From positions 1 through 37,946 of the forward strand of contig CAMEHL010000004.1 of assembly GCA_945917475.1 (NCBI GenBank): a stretch of 37,946 nucleotides of DNA, read 5' to 3'. The notes under the pieces are model-generated. The model was not told where the DNA came from. It saw only the letters and a program-made list of their open reading frames with translations, and made no database searches. Shown here in pieces: positions 19,052 to 28,395 of the stretch (position 1 is the stretch's first letter; each line of letters opens with the position of its first letter). The stretch comes from an uncultured Clostridia bacterium. GTDB taxonomy: Bacteria > Bacillota > Clostridia > Christensenellales > Borkfalkiaceae. Both the position numbers and the translations under genes were made by a program.

Positions 19052-20737
19052 TTATCTCTTTATATAAGTAGTATGCAGCAGTTCATGTTTTAAGTGTTTA
19101 TCCATTTTTGAGAGCATCTCTTTGACGAGAACGTTCTCGTCGGACGCGCGCTTGACTTCCGCTTCGTCCGCTTTATAAAGCCCGTCGGCGCGGAGAATTC
19201 TGTCTTTCAGTTCGGCGCGCGGTTGTCCGCCGCCGTTGATACAACCGGTCGGGCAAGCCATGACTTCTATAAAGTCGTATTTAACTTCGCCCTTTTCGAT
19301 TTTCTCTATAAGCGCGTCCGCGTTGGCAAGTCCGCTTACCACGGCTATCCTGACGTCTTTTCCCGCGATTTTGACGGTCGCTTCTTTAACGCCTTTTAAG
19401 CCCCTTACGCCCGTGTAGGCAATTTCTTTTAACGCTTTATCCGATTTGTCTTTGCTCACGAAGCGCAAAACCGCTTCTGTAACGCCGCCGGTAACGCCGA
19501 AAATCACGCCGCCGCCCGTAAATTCTTCAAACGGGTTGTCGGGCGGGCAGTTTTCCGCTTCCGCAAAGTTTATGCCCGCGGTCTTTATCATTGCGATAAT
19601 TTCCTGCGTGGACAGCACGTAATCGACCGTTTTAGAACCGTCTTTCGCGGTGAACTCGTCGCGTTTCGCTTCGAATTTCTTTGCCGTGCAAGGCATAACC
19701 GCAACGTGAACGTGTTTTTTGTCGCCCTTGTATTCGTGCTTGATGACGGACGCGAACATCTGCATGGGCGAACGGCAGGTGGATATGTTGTTAAGAAGTT
19801 CGGGATGCTTGTGTTCCGCGTGTTTAATCCATGCGGGACAGCAGGACGTGAACATAGGCATAACGCCGCCGTTTGCGAGTCTGTCGGCAAACTCCGCGGC
19901 TTCTTCGAATATGGTTATATCCGCGCCGAGCGAAGTATCGTAAACCTTGTCGAACCCGAGTGCTTTGAGCGCGAACACGAGTTTACCCATAAGCGGTTCG
20001 CCTTCTTTAAGCCCGAATTCTTTGCCGAGCGCGACGCGTACCGCGGGCGCGACCTGAACGGACACTTCGGTATTCGGGTCGGAGAGCGCGTTCCAGACTT
20101 TTTCGGAGTCGTCTTTAACGGTAATCGCTCCGACGGGGCACACCGCGGCGCATTGACCGCAACCCACGCAGGGTGAATTTGCGATTTCGCCGTCGAACGC
20201 GGTTACGATTTTCATTTTTGAACTTCTGAAACCGTAATCGATTGCGCCGACGTTCTGAATTTCGTTGCACGTTCTCACGCACTTGCCGCAAAGAATACAC
20301 TTTTTGGAATCACGCACGATAGAATAAGACGAAGTATCTTTCGAAGCGTCGTTATAGTCGTTGGGGAATCTCACATCCGAAAGATTATAGCGGAGCGCGA
20401 ATTCCTGCAATTTACACTTGTTGTTTTTGGGACAGACGGTGCAATCTCTGCAATGGTTGGAAAGCAGCAGTTCGAGAACGGTTTTTCTGTATTTGCGCAG
20501 TTTGGGCGTGTTTGTTTTAATAACCATACCGTCTCTCGGCTGAGCGGAACAGGACGCGTCTATCGCGCCGCGTTCGTTTTCGAAAACGCACATTCTGCAC
20601 GCGCCGTAAACGGAAAGTTCGGGGTCGTAGCAGAACGCGGGGATATCTATGCCGGCTTTTCTCGCTACTTCCAGAATATTGCGTTCGCCGTTTATTTCGA
20701 CGGTTTTGCCGTCGATAGTCATGAATTTCTTATCCAT
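19052..20737 (-). CDS. hydA: [FeFe] hydrogenase catalytic subunit, NADH-dependent/bifurcating type (HydA/HndD-like)
   Basis: N-terminal 2Fe-2S and HCRDCTVCPKNNKC, two 4Fe-4S motifs, H-cluster motifs TSCCPAW, MPCTAKKFEA, MACPTGCINGGGQ. Confidence 0.93.
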   Translation of the reverse strand: MDKKFMTIDGKTVEINGERNILEVARKAGIDIPAFCYDPELSVYGACRMCVFENERGAIDASCSAQPRDGMVIKTNTPKLRKYRKTVLELLLSNHCRDCTVCPKNNKCKLQEFALRYNLSDVRFPNDYNDASKDTSSYSIVRDSKKCILCGKCVRTCNEIQNVGAIDYGFRSSKMKIVTAFDGEIANSPCVGCGQCAAVCPVGAITVKDDSEKVWNALSDPNTEVSVQVAPAVRVALGKEFGLKEGEPLMGKLVFALKALGFDKVYDTSLGADITIFEEAAEFADRLANGGVMPMFTSCCPAWIKHAEHKHPELLNNISTCRSPMQMFASVIKHEYKGDKKHVHVAVMPCTAKKFEAKRDEFTAKDGSKTVDYVLSTQEIIAMIKTAGINFAEAENCPPDNPFEEFTGGGVIFGVTGGVTEAVLRFVSKDKSDKALKEIAYTGVRGLKGVKEATVKIAGKDVRIAVVSGLANADALIEKIEKGEVKYDFIEVMACPTGCINGGGQPRAELKDRILRADGLYKADEAEVKRASDENVLVKEMLSKMDKHLKHELLHTTYIKR

Positions 20738-22613
20738 TCCAACTCTCCTTTATCGCGCCGAACGGACACGCGTCGAGACACGTTCCGCATTTAATACATT
20801 TAGACTGATCGATGGCGAAAGTCTTTTTGATTTCGCCGGAAATCGCCAGAACGGGACAATGGCGCGCGCATTTGCTGCAACCTTTGCACAGTTCGGGGTC
20901 GATTTTGATGGTTTTAAGTTTCTGACAAGCGTTAGCGGGGCAATGTTTGTCGTAAATATGCGCCTTGTATTCGTCTTTGAAGTATTTTATCGTCGAAAGA
21001 ACGGGACCTGCGGCGGTCTTACCGAGACCGCAGAGCGACATATCGGATATAAACTTGCCGAGTTCTTCAAGCATTTCGATATCGCCGTCTTCTCCCCTGC
21101 CTTCTACTATTCTGTTGAGGATTGCAAGCATACGCTTGGTACCTTCTCTGCACGGGACGCACTTGCCGCACGATTCGTGCTGGGTAAAGTTCATAAAGAA
21201 CCGCGCCACTTCTACCATACATGTATGCTCGTCCATAACCACGAGTCCGCCCGAACCTATGATTGCGCCGACTTTTTTGAGCGAATCGAAGTCAAGCGGA
21301 AGGTCGAGATGTTCTTCCGTAAGACATCCGCCCGACGGACCGCCGATCTGAACGGCTTTGAACTTCTTGCCGTCGCGCATACCGCCGCCGATATCGAATA
21401 TGACTTTGCGGAGCGTCGTGCCCATAGGCACTTCTATAAGTCCCGCGTTTTTAATGTTGCCCGTAAGCGCGAAAGTCTTTGTTCCCGACGAATTTTCCGT
21501 GCCGACGGCTTTGAATTTCGCCGCGCCTTCGTTGATGATGAGCGAGACGTTGGCGAACGTTTCAACGTTGTTTAGCACCGTGGGTTTATCGAACAGACCG
21601 TGTTCGACCGTACGCGGGGGTTTTGTTCTCGGCATTCCGCGTTTTCCTTCTATCGACGCGGTAAGAGCGGAACCTTCGCCGCAGACGAACGCGCCCGCGC
21701 CCTTGTTTATATGAAGGTGAAAGGACTTGCCCGAGCCTAAAATGTCGTCGCCCATAACGCCGAGTTCGGTCGCCTGTTTTATCGCAAGATTAAGTCTCGC
21801 GACCGCTTTCGGGTATTCCGCGCGGACGTAGATATACCCTTGCGACGCGCCGCACGCGATACCCGCGATAATCATACCTTCTATCATTCTGTGCGGGTCG
21901 TCTTCCATAACCGACCTGTCCATAAACGCGCCGGGGTCGCCTTCGTCGCCGTTGCAGACGACGAATTTTTCCGCACACTTCTGCGCCGCGACCTGACTCC
22001 ACTTTTTACCCGCGGGGAATCCGCCGCCGCCTCTGCCGCGCAGTCCCGAATCGGTTATTTCTTTAACTATCTCGTCCGCAGTCATATCGAAAAGAGCCTT
22101 TTCGAGCGCGGTGTAACCGCCCAGCGCGACGTATTCTTCTATAGACGACGCGTCTATTTTGTCGCAATTAGACAAAACTATGCGCGTCTGCGATTTATAG
22201 AAAGGGACTTCCTTTTGTTCGCGGTAAATAACGCCGTTTTCCGAATACGCGAGTCTGTCCACGCATTTGCCGCCTATCACCGTCTTTTCGACTATTTCTT
22301 CGCAGTCTTCTTCTTTCACCTTAACGTAAAGCCAGCCCTGCGGTTCTATTCTGACAAGGGGTCCCGCTTCGCAGAAACCGTGGCAGCCGCTCTCTTTAAG
22401 TCTCACGCCGTCGGAGTGAGGTTCTTTTTGCAGTTCGAGCGAGAAATTCACTTTCTTTTCGCTCATTATTTCGCCGAACTTTTTATAGATTTTAAGCGCG
22501 CCCTTGGAAACGCAACCCGCGCCGGCGCAAACTATAATGCGCTGTTTTTCGGCGTTTATCGCCTTTAAGAGAGTTTCGCGCAAAGCCTGTAACTGTTCTC
22601 TCGATTTAAGCAT
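20730..22613 (-). CDS. hydB: NuoF-like NAD/FMN subunit of [FeFe] hydrogenase (HydB/HndC-like)
   Basis: 2Fe-2S N-terminal domain, GLRGRGGGGFPAGKKW, CGKCVPCREGTKRM, C-terminal 2x4Fe-4S ferredoxin domain. Confidence 0.93.
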   Translation of the reverse strand: MLKSREQLQALRETLLKAINAEKQRIIVCAGAGCVSKGALKIYKKFGEIMSEKKVNFSLELQKEPHSDGVRLKESGCHGFCEAGPLVRIEPQGWLYVKVKEEDCEEIVEKTVIGGKCVDRLAYSENGVIYREQKEVPFYKSQTRIVLSNCDKIDASSIEEYVALGGYTALEKALFDMTADEIVKEITDSGLRGRGGGGFPAGKKWSQVAAQKCAEKFVVCNGDEGDPGAFMDRSVMEDDPHRMIEGMIIAGIACGASQGYIYVRAEYPKAVARLNLAIKQATELGVMGDDILGSGKSFHLHINKGAGAFVCGEGSALTASIEGKRGMPRTKPPRTVEHGLFDKPTVLNNVETFANVSLIINEGAAKFKAVGTENSSGTKTFALTGNIKNAGLIEVPMGTTLRKVIFDIGGGMRDGKKFKAVQIGGPSGGCLTEEHLDLPLDFDSLKKVGAIIGSGGLVVMDEHTCMVEVARFFMNFTQHESCGKCVPCREGTKRMLAILNRIVEGRGEDGDIEMLEELGKFISDMSLCGLGKTAAGPVLSTIKYFKDEYKAHIYDKHCPANACQKLKTIKIDPELCKGCSKCARHCPVLAISGEIKKTFAIDQSKCIKCGTCLDACPFGAIKESWNG

Positions 22614-23088
22614 TTTTTACCCCCTGTAACGAAATGACGAGCGCGATGGCTTTGTCGGGGTTCATAGTGGGATAAATCTCGTCGTTCACCATAACCGCGG
22701 GAGCGGAAGAACACGCGCCGAGACAGGAAACCGTTTCTACCGTGAACATTCCGTCGTCCGTCGTTTTTTTCTCGGCGGACAGTCCTAATTCTTTCCTTAA
22801 CGCTTCTAAAATGGGAACGGAGTGGCGGACGTGGCACGCCGTACCGTCGCACACTTTAATGACGTATTTGCCTTTCTTTTCGAGCGAGAAATTTTCGTAG
22901 AACGTCGCCACGCCGTATATTTTCGCTTCGCTGATTCCGAGTTTTGCCGAAAGATAAGGGAATATCTCCGCAGGTAAATATCTGTAAACTTCCTGAGCGC
23001 GTTGAAGAACGGCGATAAGCGAACTTTCTTTCGCGCCGAATTCTTCTATCGCTGCGTCGAGTACAGAATAATCGATAGTATCTTGCAT
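22606..23088 (-). CDS. hydC: NuoE-like 2Fe-2S subunit of [FeFe] hydrogenase (HydC/HndA-like)
   Basis: KVCDGTACHVR...VSCLGACSSAPAVMVNDEIY; co-operonic with hydB. Confidence 0.93.
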   Translation of the reverse strand: MQDTIDYSVLDAAIEEFGAKESSLIAVLQRAQEVYRYLPAEIFPYLSAKLGISEAKIYGVATFYENFSLEKKGKYVIKVCDGTACHVRHSVPILEALRKELGLSAEKKTTDDGMFTVETVSCLGACSSAPAVMVNDEIYPTMNPDKAIALVISLQGVKNA

Positions 23089-23110
23089 AATTTCTCCGTA
23101 AAGTTTTCGT

Positions 23111-24496
23111 TTATTGTTTATTAAGAAATTCGTCTATGGCTTTTGCCGCGGTCTTGCCCGCGCCCATAGCGAGAATAACCGTAGCCGCGCCCGTAACCGC
23201 GTCTCCGCCGGCGTATACGGCGGTAACCGAAGTTTTGCCGTTCTCGTCGGTAATTATACCGCCGTGATTGTTGACTTCGAGCCCGTCCGTCGTGGACTTT
23301 ATGAGCGGGTTGGGCGAAGTGCCGAGCGCCATTATGACCACGTCCGCTTCTATGTCGAACTCGCTGTCGGGGATTACCACGGGGCGCGCCCTGCCCGACG
23401 CGTCCGGTTCGGAAAGTTGCATTTTAACGCAGGTAACCGAATTCACCCAGCGTTTGTCGTCGCCGTTTATTTTCACGGGGTTGGTTAAAAGAGTGAACGT
23501 TATGCCTTCTTCCATAGCGTGTTCCACTTCTTCTTTTCTCGCGGGCAGTTCGTTGAGCGTTCTTCTGTAAACGATATGTACGTCGGCACCCAGACGCTTT
23601 GCGCAGCGCGCCGCGTCCATAGCGACGTTGCCGCCGCCCACCACGACCACTTTTTTGCCGTGCTTTATGGGCGTGGAAGACTCGTCTTTATACGCCTTCA
23701 TAAGGTTTATTCTCGTTAAGAATTCGTTTGCGGAATACACGCCGTTAAGGTTTTCGCCGGGGATATTCATAAACTTGGGAAGCCCCGCGCCCGAACCCAC
23801 GAACACCGCCTTAAAGCCGTATTCACGGATAAGTTCGTTGATTGAAAGGACTTTGCCTATTACCATATCCGTTTCAACTTTGACGCCGAGTTTGCCGAGC
23901 GATTCTATTTCTTTCGCCACTATGGTTTTCGGAAGTCTGAATTCGGGTATTCCGTAAGAAAGAACGCCGCCCGCCAGATGCAACGCTTCGAAAACGGTTA
24001 CTTCGTAACCCTTTTTCGCAAGGTCGCCCGCACATGTTAATCCTGCCGGACCGCTGCCTATTACGGCGACTTTTTTGCCGTTTGAAACGGGTTTTACGAC
24101 GGGTTTGTCGCAATGCGCGTTGTGATAGTCCGCAACGAATCTTTCCAGCCTGCCTATGCCCACGGGTTCGCCTTTAATACCGCGTATGCAATGTTTTTCG
24201 CATTGAGTTTCCTGCGGGCAGACTCTGCCGCACACCGCGGGCAGCGACGACGTTTCCGCTATTATCTCGTACGCGCCTTCGTAATCTTTTTCCTTTACTT
24301 TCGCTATAAATTCGGGAATATTGACCATAACGGGGCAACCCGAAACGCAAGGTTTGTTTTTACAATGCAGACATCTTTCCGCTTCCGAAAGAGCGTCCGC
24401 CTCGGTGTAGCCCAGGGCGACTTCTTTGAAGTTTTTGTTTCTTTCTTCCGCGCTCTGAACGGGCATCGGATTCTTTTTTAAGGACATATTAGGCAT
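23111..24496 (-). CDS. nfnB: NfnB / GltA-type NADPH oxidoreductase large subunit
   Basis: N-terminal CLHCKNKPCVSGCPV Fe-S domain, two Rossmann motifs (VIGSGPAGLTCAGDLAKKG; VVGGGNVAMDAARCAKRLG). Confidence 0.88.
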   Translation of the reverse strand: MPNMSLKKNPMPVQSAEERNKNFKEVALGYTEADALSEAERCLHCKNKPCVSGCPVMVNIPEFIAKVKEKDYEGAYEIIAETSSLPAVCGRVCPQETQCEKHCIRGIKGEPVGIGRLERFVADYHNAHCDKPVVKPVSNGKKVAVIGSGPAGLTCAGDLAKKGYEVTVFEALHLAGGVLSYGIPEFRLPKTIVAKEIESLGKLGVKVETDMVIGKVLSINELIREYGFKAVFVGSGAGLPKFMNIPGENLNGVYSANEFLTRINLMKAYKDESSTPIKHGKKVVVVGGGNVAMDAARCAKRLGADVHIVYRRTLNELPARKEEVEHAMEEGITFTLLTNPVKINGDDKRWVNSVTCVKMQLSEPDASGRARPVVIPDSEFDIEADVVIMALGTSPNPLIKSTTDGLEVNNHGGIITDENGKTSVTAVYAGGDAVTGAATVILAMGAGKTAAKAIDEFLNKQ

Positions 24497-24497
24497 A

Positions 24498-25340
24498 TTA
24501 TTTTATCTCCTTGCTGAAAAGATTGCAGGTTTCTTCGTATTTGTGTCTTTCCCACTCTTTGTAACTCGCGCCGCGCGACATCGCTTCGTCAAAGTCCACT
24601 TCGTGCCCGTCGAAATCGGGTCCGTCCACGCAGGCGAATTTGGTTTTTCCGCCCACGGTAAGGCGGCAACCGCCGCACATACCCGTTCCGTCAATCATTA
24701 TGGGATTCATGCTTATAACCGTTTTTACTCCGTACTCTTTGGTGAGACGGCATACGAATTTCATCATTATTACGGGACCTATCGCTATTACTTCGTCGTA
24801 ATTTTCGCCGCCGTCTATGAGTTTTTTAAGCGCGTCGGTAACCAGACCTTTCTCGCCCGCCGTTCCGTCGTCGGACATTAAAACGTATTTATCGCTTACG
24901 TTTTTAAACTCTTCTTCTAAAATCACGAGGTCTTTGTTGCGGAAACCCACGATCGAGTGCACGACCGCGCCCTGTTCGTGAAGTTTTTTCGCGACGGGAT
25001 AAGCGATGGCGCAACCTACGCCGCCGCCGACCACCGCGACCTTTTTAAGCCCCGCCGTCTCCGTAGGATTGCCGAGCGGTCCGACGAAGTCCGCAACGCT
25101 GTCGCCTTCTTTCAGGGTGTTGAGCGTATACGTCGTCGCTCCGACTATCTGGAAAATAATTTTCACAGTGCCTTTTTCTCTGTCGAAATCCGCGACCGTA
25201 AGGGGTATTCTCTCCCCGTCCGACGTAGCGCGAACGATAACGAACTGCCCCGCCTGCGCTTTTCTGGCGACGAACGGAGCGTATATCTCCATTTCCGTTA
25301 CGGTGGGATTAAGTGATTTGCGAGAAACGATTTTAAACAT
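24498..25340 (-). CDS. nfnA: NfnA / dihydroorotate dehydrogenase electron transfer (PyrK)-like FAD/NAD-binding small subunit
   Basis: GQFVIVRATSDGERIPLTVAD...VGGGVGCAIAYPVAK...MCGGCRLTVGGKTKFACVDGPDFDGHEVDF. Confidence 0.88.
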   Translation of the reverse strand: MFKIVSRKSLNPTVTEMEIYAPFVARKAQAGQFVIVRATSDGERIPLTVADFDREKGTVKIIFQIVGATTYTLNTLKEGDSVADFVGPLGNPTETAGLKKVAVVGGGVGCAIAYPVAKKLHEQGAVVHSIVGFRNKDLVILEEEFKNVSDKYVLMSDDGTAGEKGLVTDALKKLIDGGENYDEVIAIGPVIMMKFVCRLTKEYGVKTVISMNPIMIDGTGMCGGCRLTVGGKTKFACVDGPDFDGHEVDFDEAMSRGASYKEWERHKYEETCNLFSKEIK

Positions 25341-25375
25341 TTCAAATTCTCCCTTTGTAAGTTTTTCTATGGTTT

Positions 25376-25394
25376 TTACCGATAAAGTCGGTAA
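25376..25394. promoter_or_regulatory. Operator-like palindrome TTACCGA-N5-TCGGTAA at the nfn-hyd promoter
   Basis: 7-bp perfect arms directly downstream of the inferred -10. Confidence 0.55.
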
Positions 25395-25401
25395 CTATAA
25401 T

Positions 25402-25430
25402 ATTTTATCACAATAAAATTATATAATCAA
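25402..25430 (-). promoter_or_regulatory. Putative sigma-A promoter of the nfn-hyd operon
   Basis: Minus strand TTGATT-17-TAAAAT. Confidence 0.55.
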
Positions 25431-25513
25431 CCTTTTTAAGATTTTAAAACGCGCGATTTAATATTTTTTATGCATAATTTGCTGAAAAACGGAAGGATAT
25501 CGCCGTTCTGCGG

Positions 25514-25538
25514 CAAAAAAAGCGCGGCGCCGCGCTTT
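25514..25538 (-). terminator. Terminator of fhs-rimK-like operon
   Basis: AAAAGCGCGGCGCCGCGCTTTT palindrome followed by T7 on the minus strand. Confidence 0.65.
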
Positions 25539-25669
25539 TCCTTGCTTTATTGCTCTTATTATTCATTTCCGAATTATATTATTTCATTATTCCTTTCCGA
25601 CGGGCGTTACGGTTTAACTTTTTGAATTTGCCGCCGGGTCGTAAAATCCGTATAGTCCCGCCCGCGTTT

Positions 25670-26563
25670 TCAATAAACGTTCCGTTTTTGCGTTTCCTTT
25701 ACTATATGCGCGGCGTATAACCCCGCCACGTTCACGCCCGTAACGCTCTCCGTGCCTTTAAAAAACGCGTTTGAATTGACTTCGCATATAAACGGTTCTC
25801 CGTTATCTCCGTATAAAATGTCTACGCCGCAGTAATCGAGACCGAGAATTTCGGCGGCGCGCTCCGCCGCGCTTATAAATTCCGGCGGCGGCGTTATTTT
25901 GCGGCCGCTTCCGCCCTGCGCGAGATTAGACCTGAAATCGCACGCGTTCGTTCTCTCTATCGCGGCAACCGCTTTCCCGCCTATCACCGTAACGCGCACG
26001 TCGGTGCCTTTTTTTCTGCCGAGATACTTCTGATAAATATGCGGCTTTAACGCGAGTTCGTAAGAGATTTTTACGAGTTCTTCTTCGTTTTCGACAAGAA
26101 ACACGCCCGTACCCATAGAACCGTAACCCTCCTTTACCACGACCGGAAACCCGAGACGGCGCTTCACCGCGGCGACAGTTTCTTCTATAAGTTCCGCGGT
26201 TACGAATTTTTCTCTGTAACAAAGGGGCGCGAACACCGTTTCGGGAAGATTAAGACCTTTATCCGAAAGCGCGACGACCGTTTCGCCCTTGTCGTCGCAA
26301 AGCCGAATCGCTTCCGCGCGGTTGAACAGCCTTACGCCGCTCGCGGAGAGAGTCGCCGCAAGATATTTATCCTTATCGAGAAACACCGCAAAATCGCAGT
26401 CCGTATCCGCGAGAACTTTCCCGTCTTTAACGACCGCGTTTTTAAATGCGTCCGACAAAATTTCGGTTTTTACGCCGAGTTTGCCGAGTTCTTCTTTTAT
26501 GCGTTCCGCCTGATATTCCTGCCCCGAAAAACGGGACGGATTGACTATAATTATTCCTTTCAT
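25670..26563 (-). CDS. RimK-like ATP-grasp family ligase
   Basis: FPVVVKEGYGSMGTGVFLVENEEE, ALKPHIYQKYLGRKKGTDVRVTVIGGKAVAAIER, DYCGVDILYGDNGEPFICEVNSNAFF; ATG at 26563 preferred over the tracked TTG at 26572. Confidence 0.88.
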   Translation of the reverse strand: MKGIIIVNPSRFSGQEYQAERIKEELGKLGVKTEILSDAFKNAVVKDGKVLADTDCDFAVFLDKDKYLAATLSASGVRLFNRAEAIRLCDDKGETVVALSDKGLNLPETVFAPLCYREKFVTAELIEETVAAVKRRLGFPVVVKEGYGSMGTGVFLVENEEELVKISYELALKPHIYQKYLGRKKGTDVRVTVIGGKAVAAIERTNACDFRSNLAQGGSGRKITPPPEFISAAERAAEILGLDYCGVDILYGDNGEPFICEVNSNAFFKGTESVTGVNVAGLYAAHIVKETQKRNVY

Positions 26564-26572
26564 ATCGTTCAA

Positions 26573-28246
26573 TCAGAACAGTCCGACGATATTTCCGTCG
26601 TCGTCCACGTCTATGTTTTCCGCGGCGGGCACTTTCGGAAGCCCGGGCATAGTCATTATATCGCCCGTCAGCGCGACGATAAAACCCGCCCCGGCGGCGA
26701 CCTTTACCGAACGCACGGTGATTTTAAATCCCGTCGGCGCGCCCGTTTTTTTGGCGTCGTCCGAAAAAGAATACTGCGTTTTCGCCACACACACGGGGAG
26801 ATTTCCAAATCCCGATTCTTCGAGCGTCTTTATCTGTTTTTCCGCTTCCGACGTAAATTCCGCGCCGTCGCCGCCGTACACCTTTACGGCTATATCGCGT
26901 ATTTTGTCCTTTACGGGCGCGTTCTCGTCGTAAGCGAAAGAAAAGGCGTTTTCCGTTTCGCACAGTTTAACGACTTCGCGCGCGAGCGCTTCTCCGCCCT
27001 TGCCGCCTTCCGCCCAGACGGTGGAGAGAACAACGTTCACGCCCGCGCTTTTGCATTTTTCGGTAACGAGCGCGATTTCCGCGTCCGTATCCGCGGGGAA
27101 TCTGTTTATCGCGACCACAGCGGGCAATCCGAACACGTCTTTCACGTTATGCAGGTGTCTTAAAAGGTTAGGCAGCCCCTTTTCGAGCGCGGCGAGATTT
27201 TCTTCCGCAAGGTCAGCCTTTTCTACGCCGCCGTGCATTTTAAGCGCGCGCACCGTGGCGACTATCACCGCCGCGGACGGGCGCAGCCCTGACAGTCTGC
27301 ACTTTATATCGAAGAACTTTTCCGCGCCCAGATCCGCGCCGAAACCCGCTTCGGTAACCGCGTAATCGGCAACCGAGAGCGCGGCGCGCGTCGCTATAAC
27401 GGAATTGCAGCCGTGCGCTATGTTGGCGAACGGACCGCCGTGCACGAACGCGGGCGTTCCTTCGAGAGTCTGCACGAGATTAGGTTTAAGCGCGTCTTTT
27501 AAAAGCGCGGTCATCGCGCCCTGCGCTTTCAGATCGCCTGCTGTAACCGCCTTGCCGCCGTAAGTATATCCCACGACGATGCGCGCGAGTCTGCTTTTAA
27601 GGTCTGATACGGACGAAGAAAGGCAAAGCACCGCCATAACTTCGGACGCAACCGTTATATCGAACCCGTCTTCTCTCGGCATACCGCCCGTTTTGCCGCC
27701 CAGACCGCATACCGTTTTGCGGAGTTGACGGTCGTTCATATCTACGCACCTTTTCCATGTAACGCGGCGCGGGTCAATCCCCAGCGCGTTACCTTGGTAT
27801 ATGTGGTTGTCTATAAGCGCGGCGAGAAGATTGTTCGCCGCCCCTATCGCGTGGAAGTCGCCCGTAAAATGCAGGTTTATGTCTTCCATAGGCACAACCT
27901 GCGCGTAACCGCCGCCCGCCGCGCCGCCTTTTATCCCGAACACGGGGCCGAGCGACGGTTCTCTCAAAGCCACCGCGACCGATTTGCCTATTCTTTTAAG
28001 TCCGTCGGCAAGCCCTATCGTCGTCGTGGTTTTGCCTTCGCCCGCGGGGGTAGGCGTTATAGCCGTAACGAGAACGAGTTTCCCCTTTTTAACGTTCTTC
28101 CTCGACAAAAAGGAAAGGTCCACTTTCGCCTTATAATTGCCGTACGGTTCGAGATATTTCCCGTCTATACCCGCGTTTTCGGCTATTTCGGTTATCCGTC
28201 TTATTTTCGCGCTCCGCGCGATTTCTATATCCGTTTTGTATTCCAT
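26573..28246 (-). CDS. fhs: Formate--tetrahydrofolate ligase
   Basis: [56 protein letters not shown]. Confidence 0.98.
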   Translation of the reverse strand: MEYKTDIEIARSAKIRRITEIAENAGIDGKYLEPYGNYKAKVDLSFLSRKNVKKGKLVLVTAITPTPAGEGKTTTTIGLADGLKRIGKSVAVALREPSLGPVFGIKGGAAGGGYAQVVPMEDINLHFTGDFHAIGAANNLLAALIDNHIYQGNALGIDPRRVTWKRCVDMNDRQLRKTVCGLGGKTGGMPREDGFDITVASEVMAVLCLSSSVSDLKSRLARIVVGYTYGGKAVTAGDLKAQGAMTALLKDALKPNLVQTLEGTPAFVHGGPFANIAHGCNSVIATRAALSVADYAVTEAGFGADLGAEKFFDIKCRLSGLRPSAAVIVATVRALKMHGGVEKADLAEENLAALEKGLPNLLRHLHNVKDVFGLPAVVAINRFPADTDAEIALVTEKCKSAGVNVVLSTVWAEGGKGGEALAREVVKLCETENAFSFAYDENAPVKDKIRDIAVKVYGGDGAEFTSEAEKQIKTLEESGFGNLPVCVAKTQYSFSDDAKKTGAPTGFKITVRSVKVAAGAGFIVALTGDIMTMPGLPKVPAAENIDVDDDGNIVGLF

Positions 28247-28326
28247 ATTGACCCCTTTAAATGACCTTTATCTTAAAACCCGAAACCTTATTTACGGTTT
28301 ACGGTTATCAAATCCGCCCTTCCGCA

Positions 28327-28355
28327 CGATATAACGTAACGCGATATAACATAAC
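28327..28355. repeat. Tandem CGATATAACRTAAC (period 15 bp) upstream of fhs
   Basis: 28327-28340 CGATATAACGTAAC; 28342-28355 CGATATAACATAAC. Confidence 0.6.
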
Positions 28356-28395
28356 TCACGGATAACGCCTGCGCGCGGCGCGCAAAATACGCCGT

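Noticed and set aside
25396-25420. Possible Rex site (TTGTGATAAAATATTATA) at the nfn-hyd promoter
   Set aside because: Only one half resembles the Rex consensus; not a convincing palindrome
25460-25560. 32-aa minus-strand ORF MNNKSNKARKSAAPRFFCRR...
   Set aside because: Overlaps the terminator palindrome and lacks a good SD
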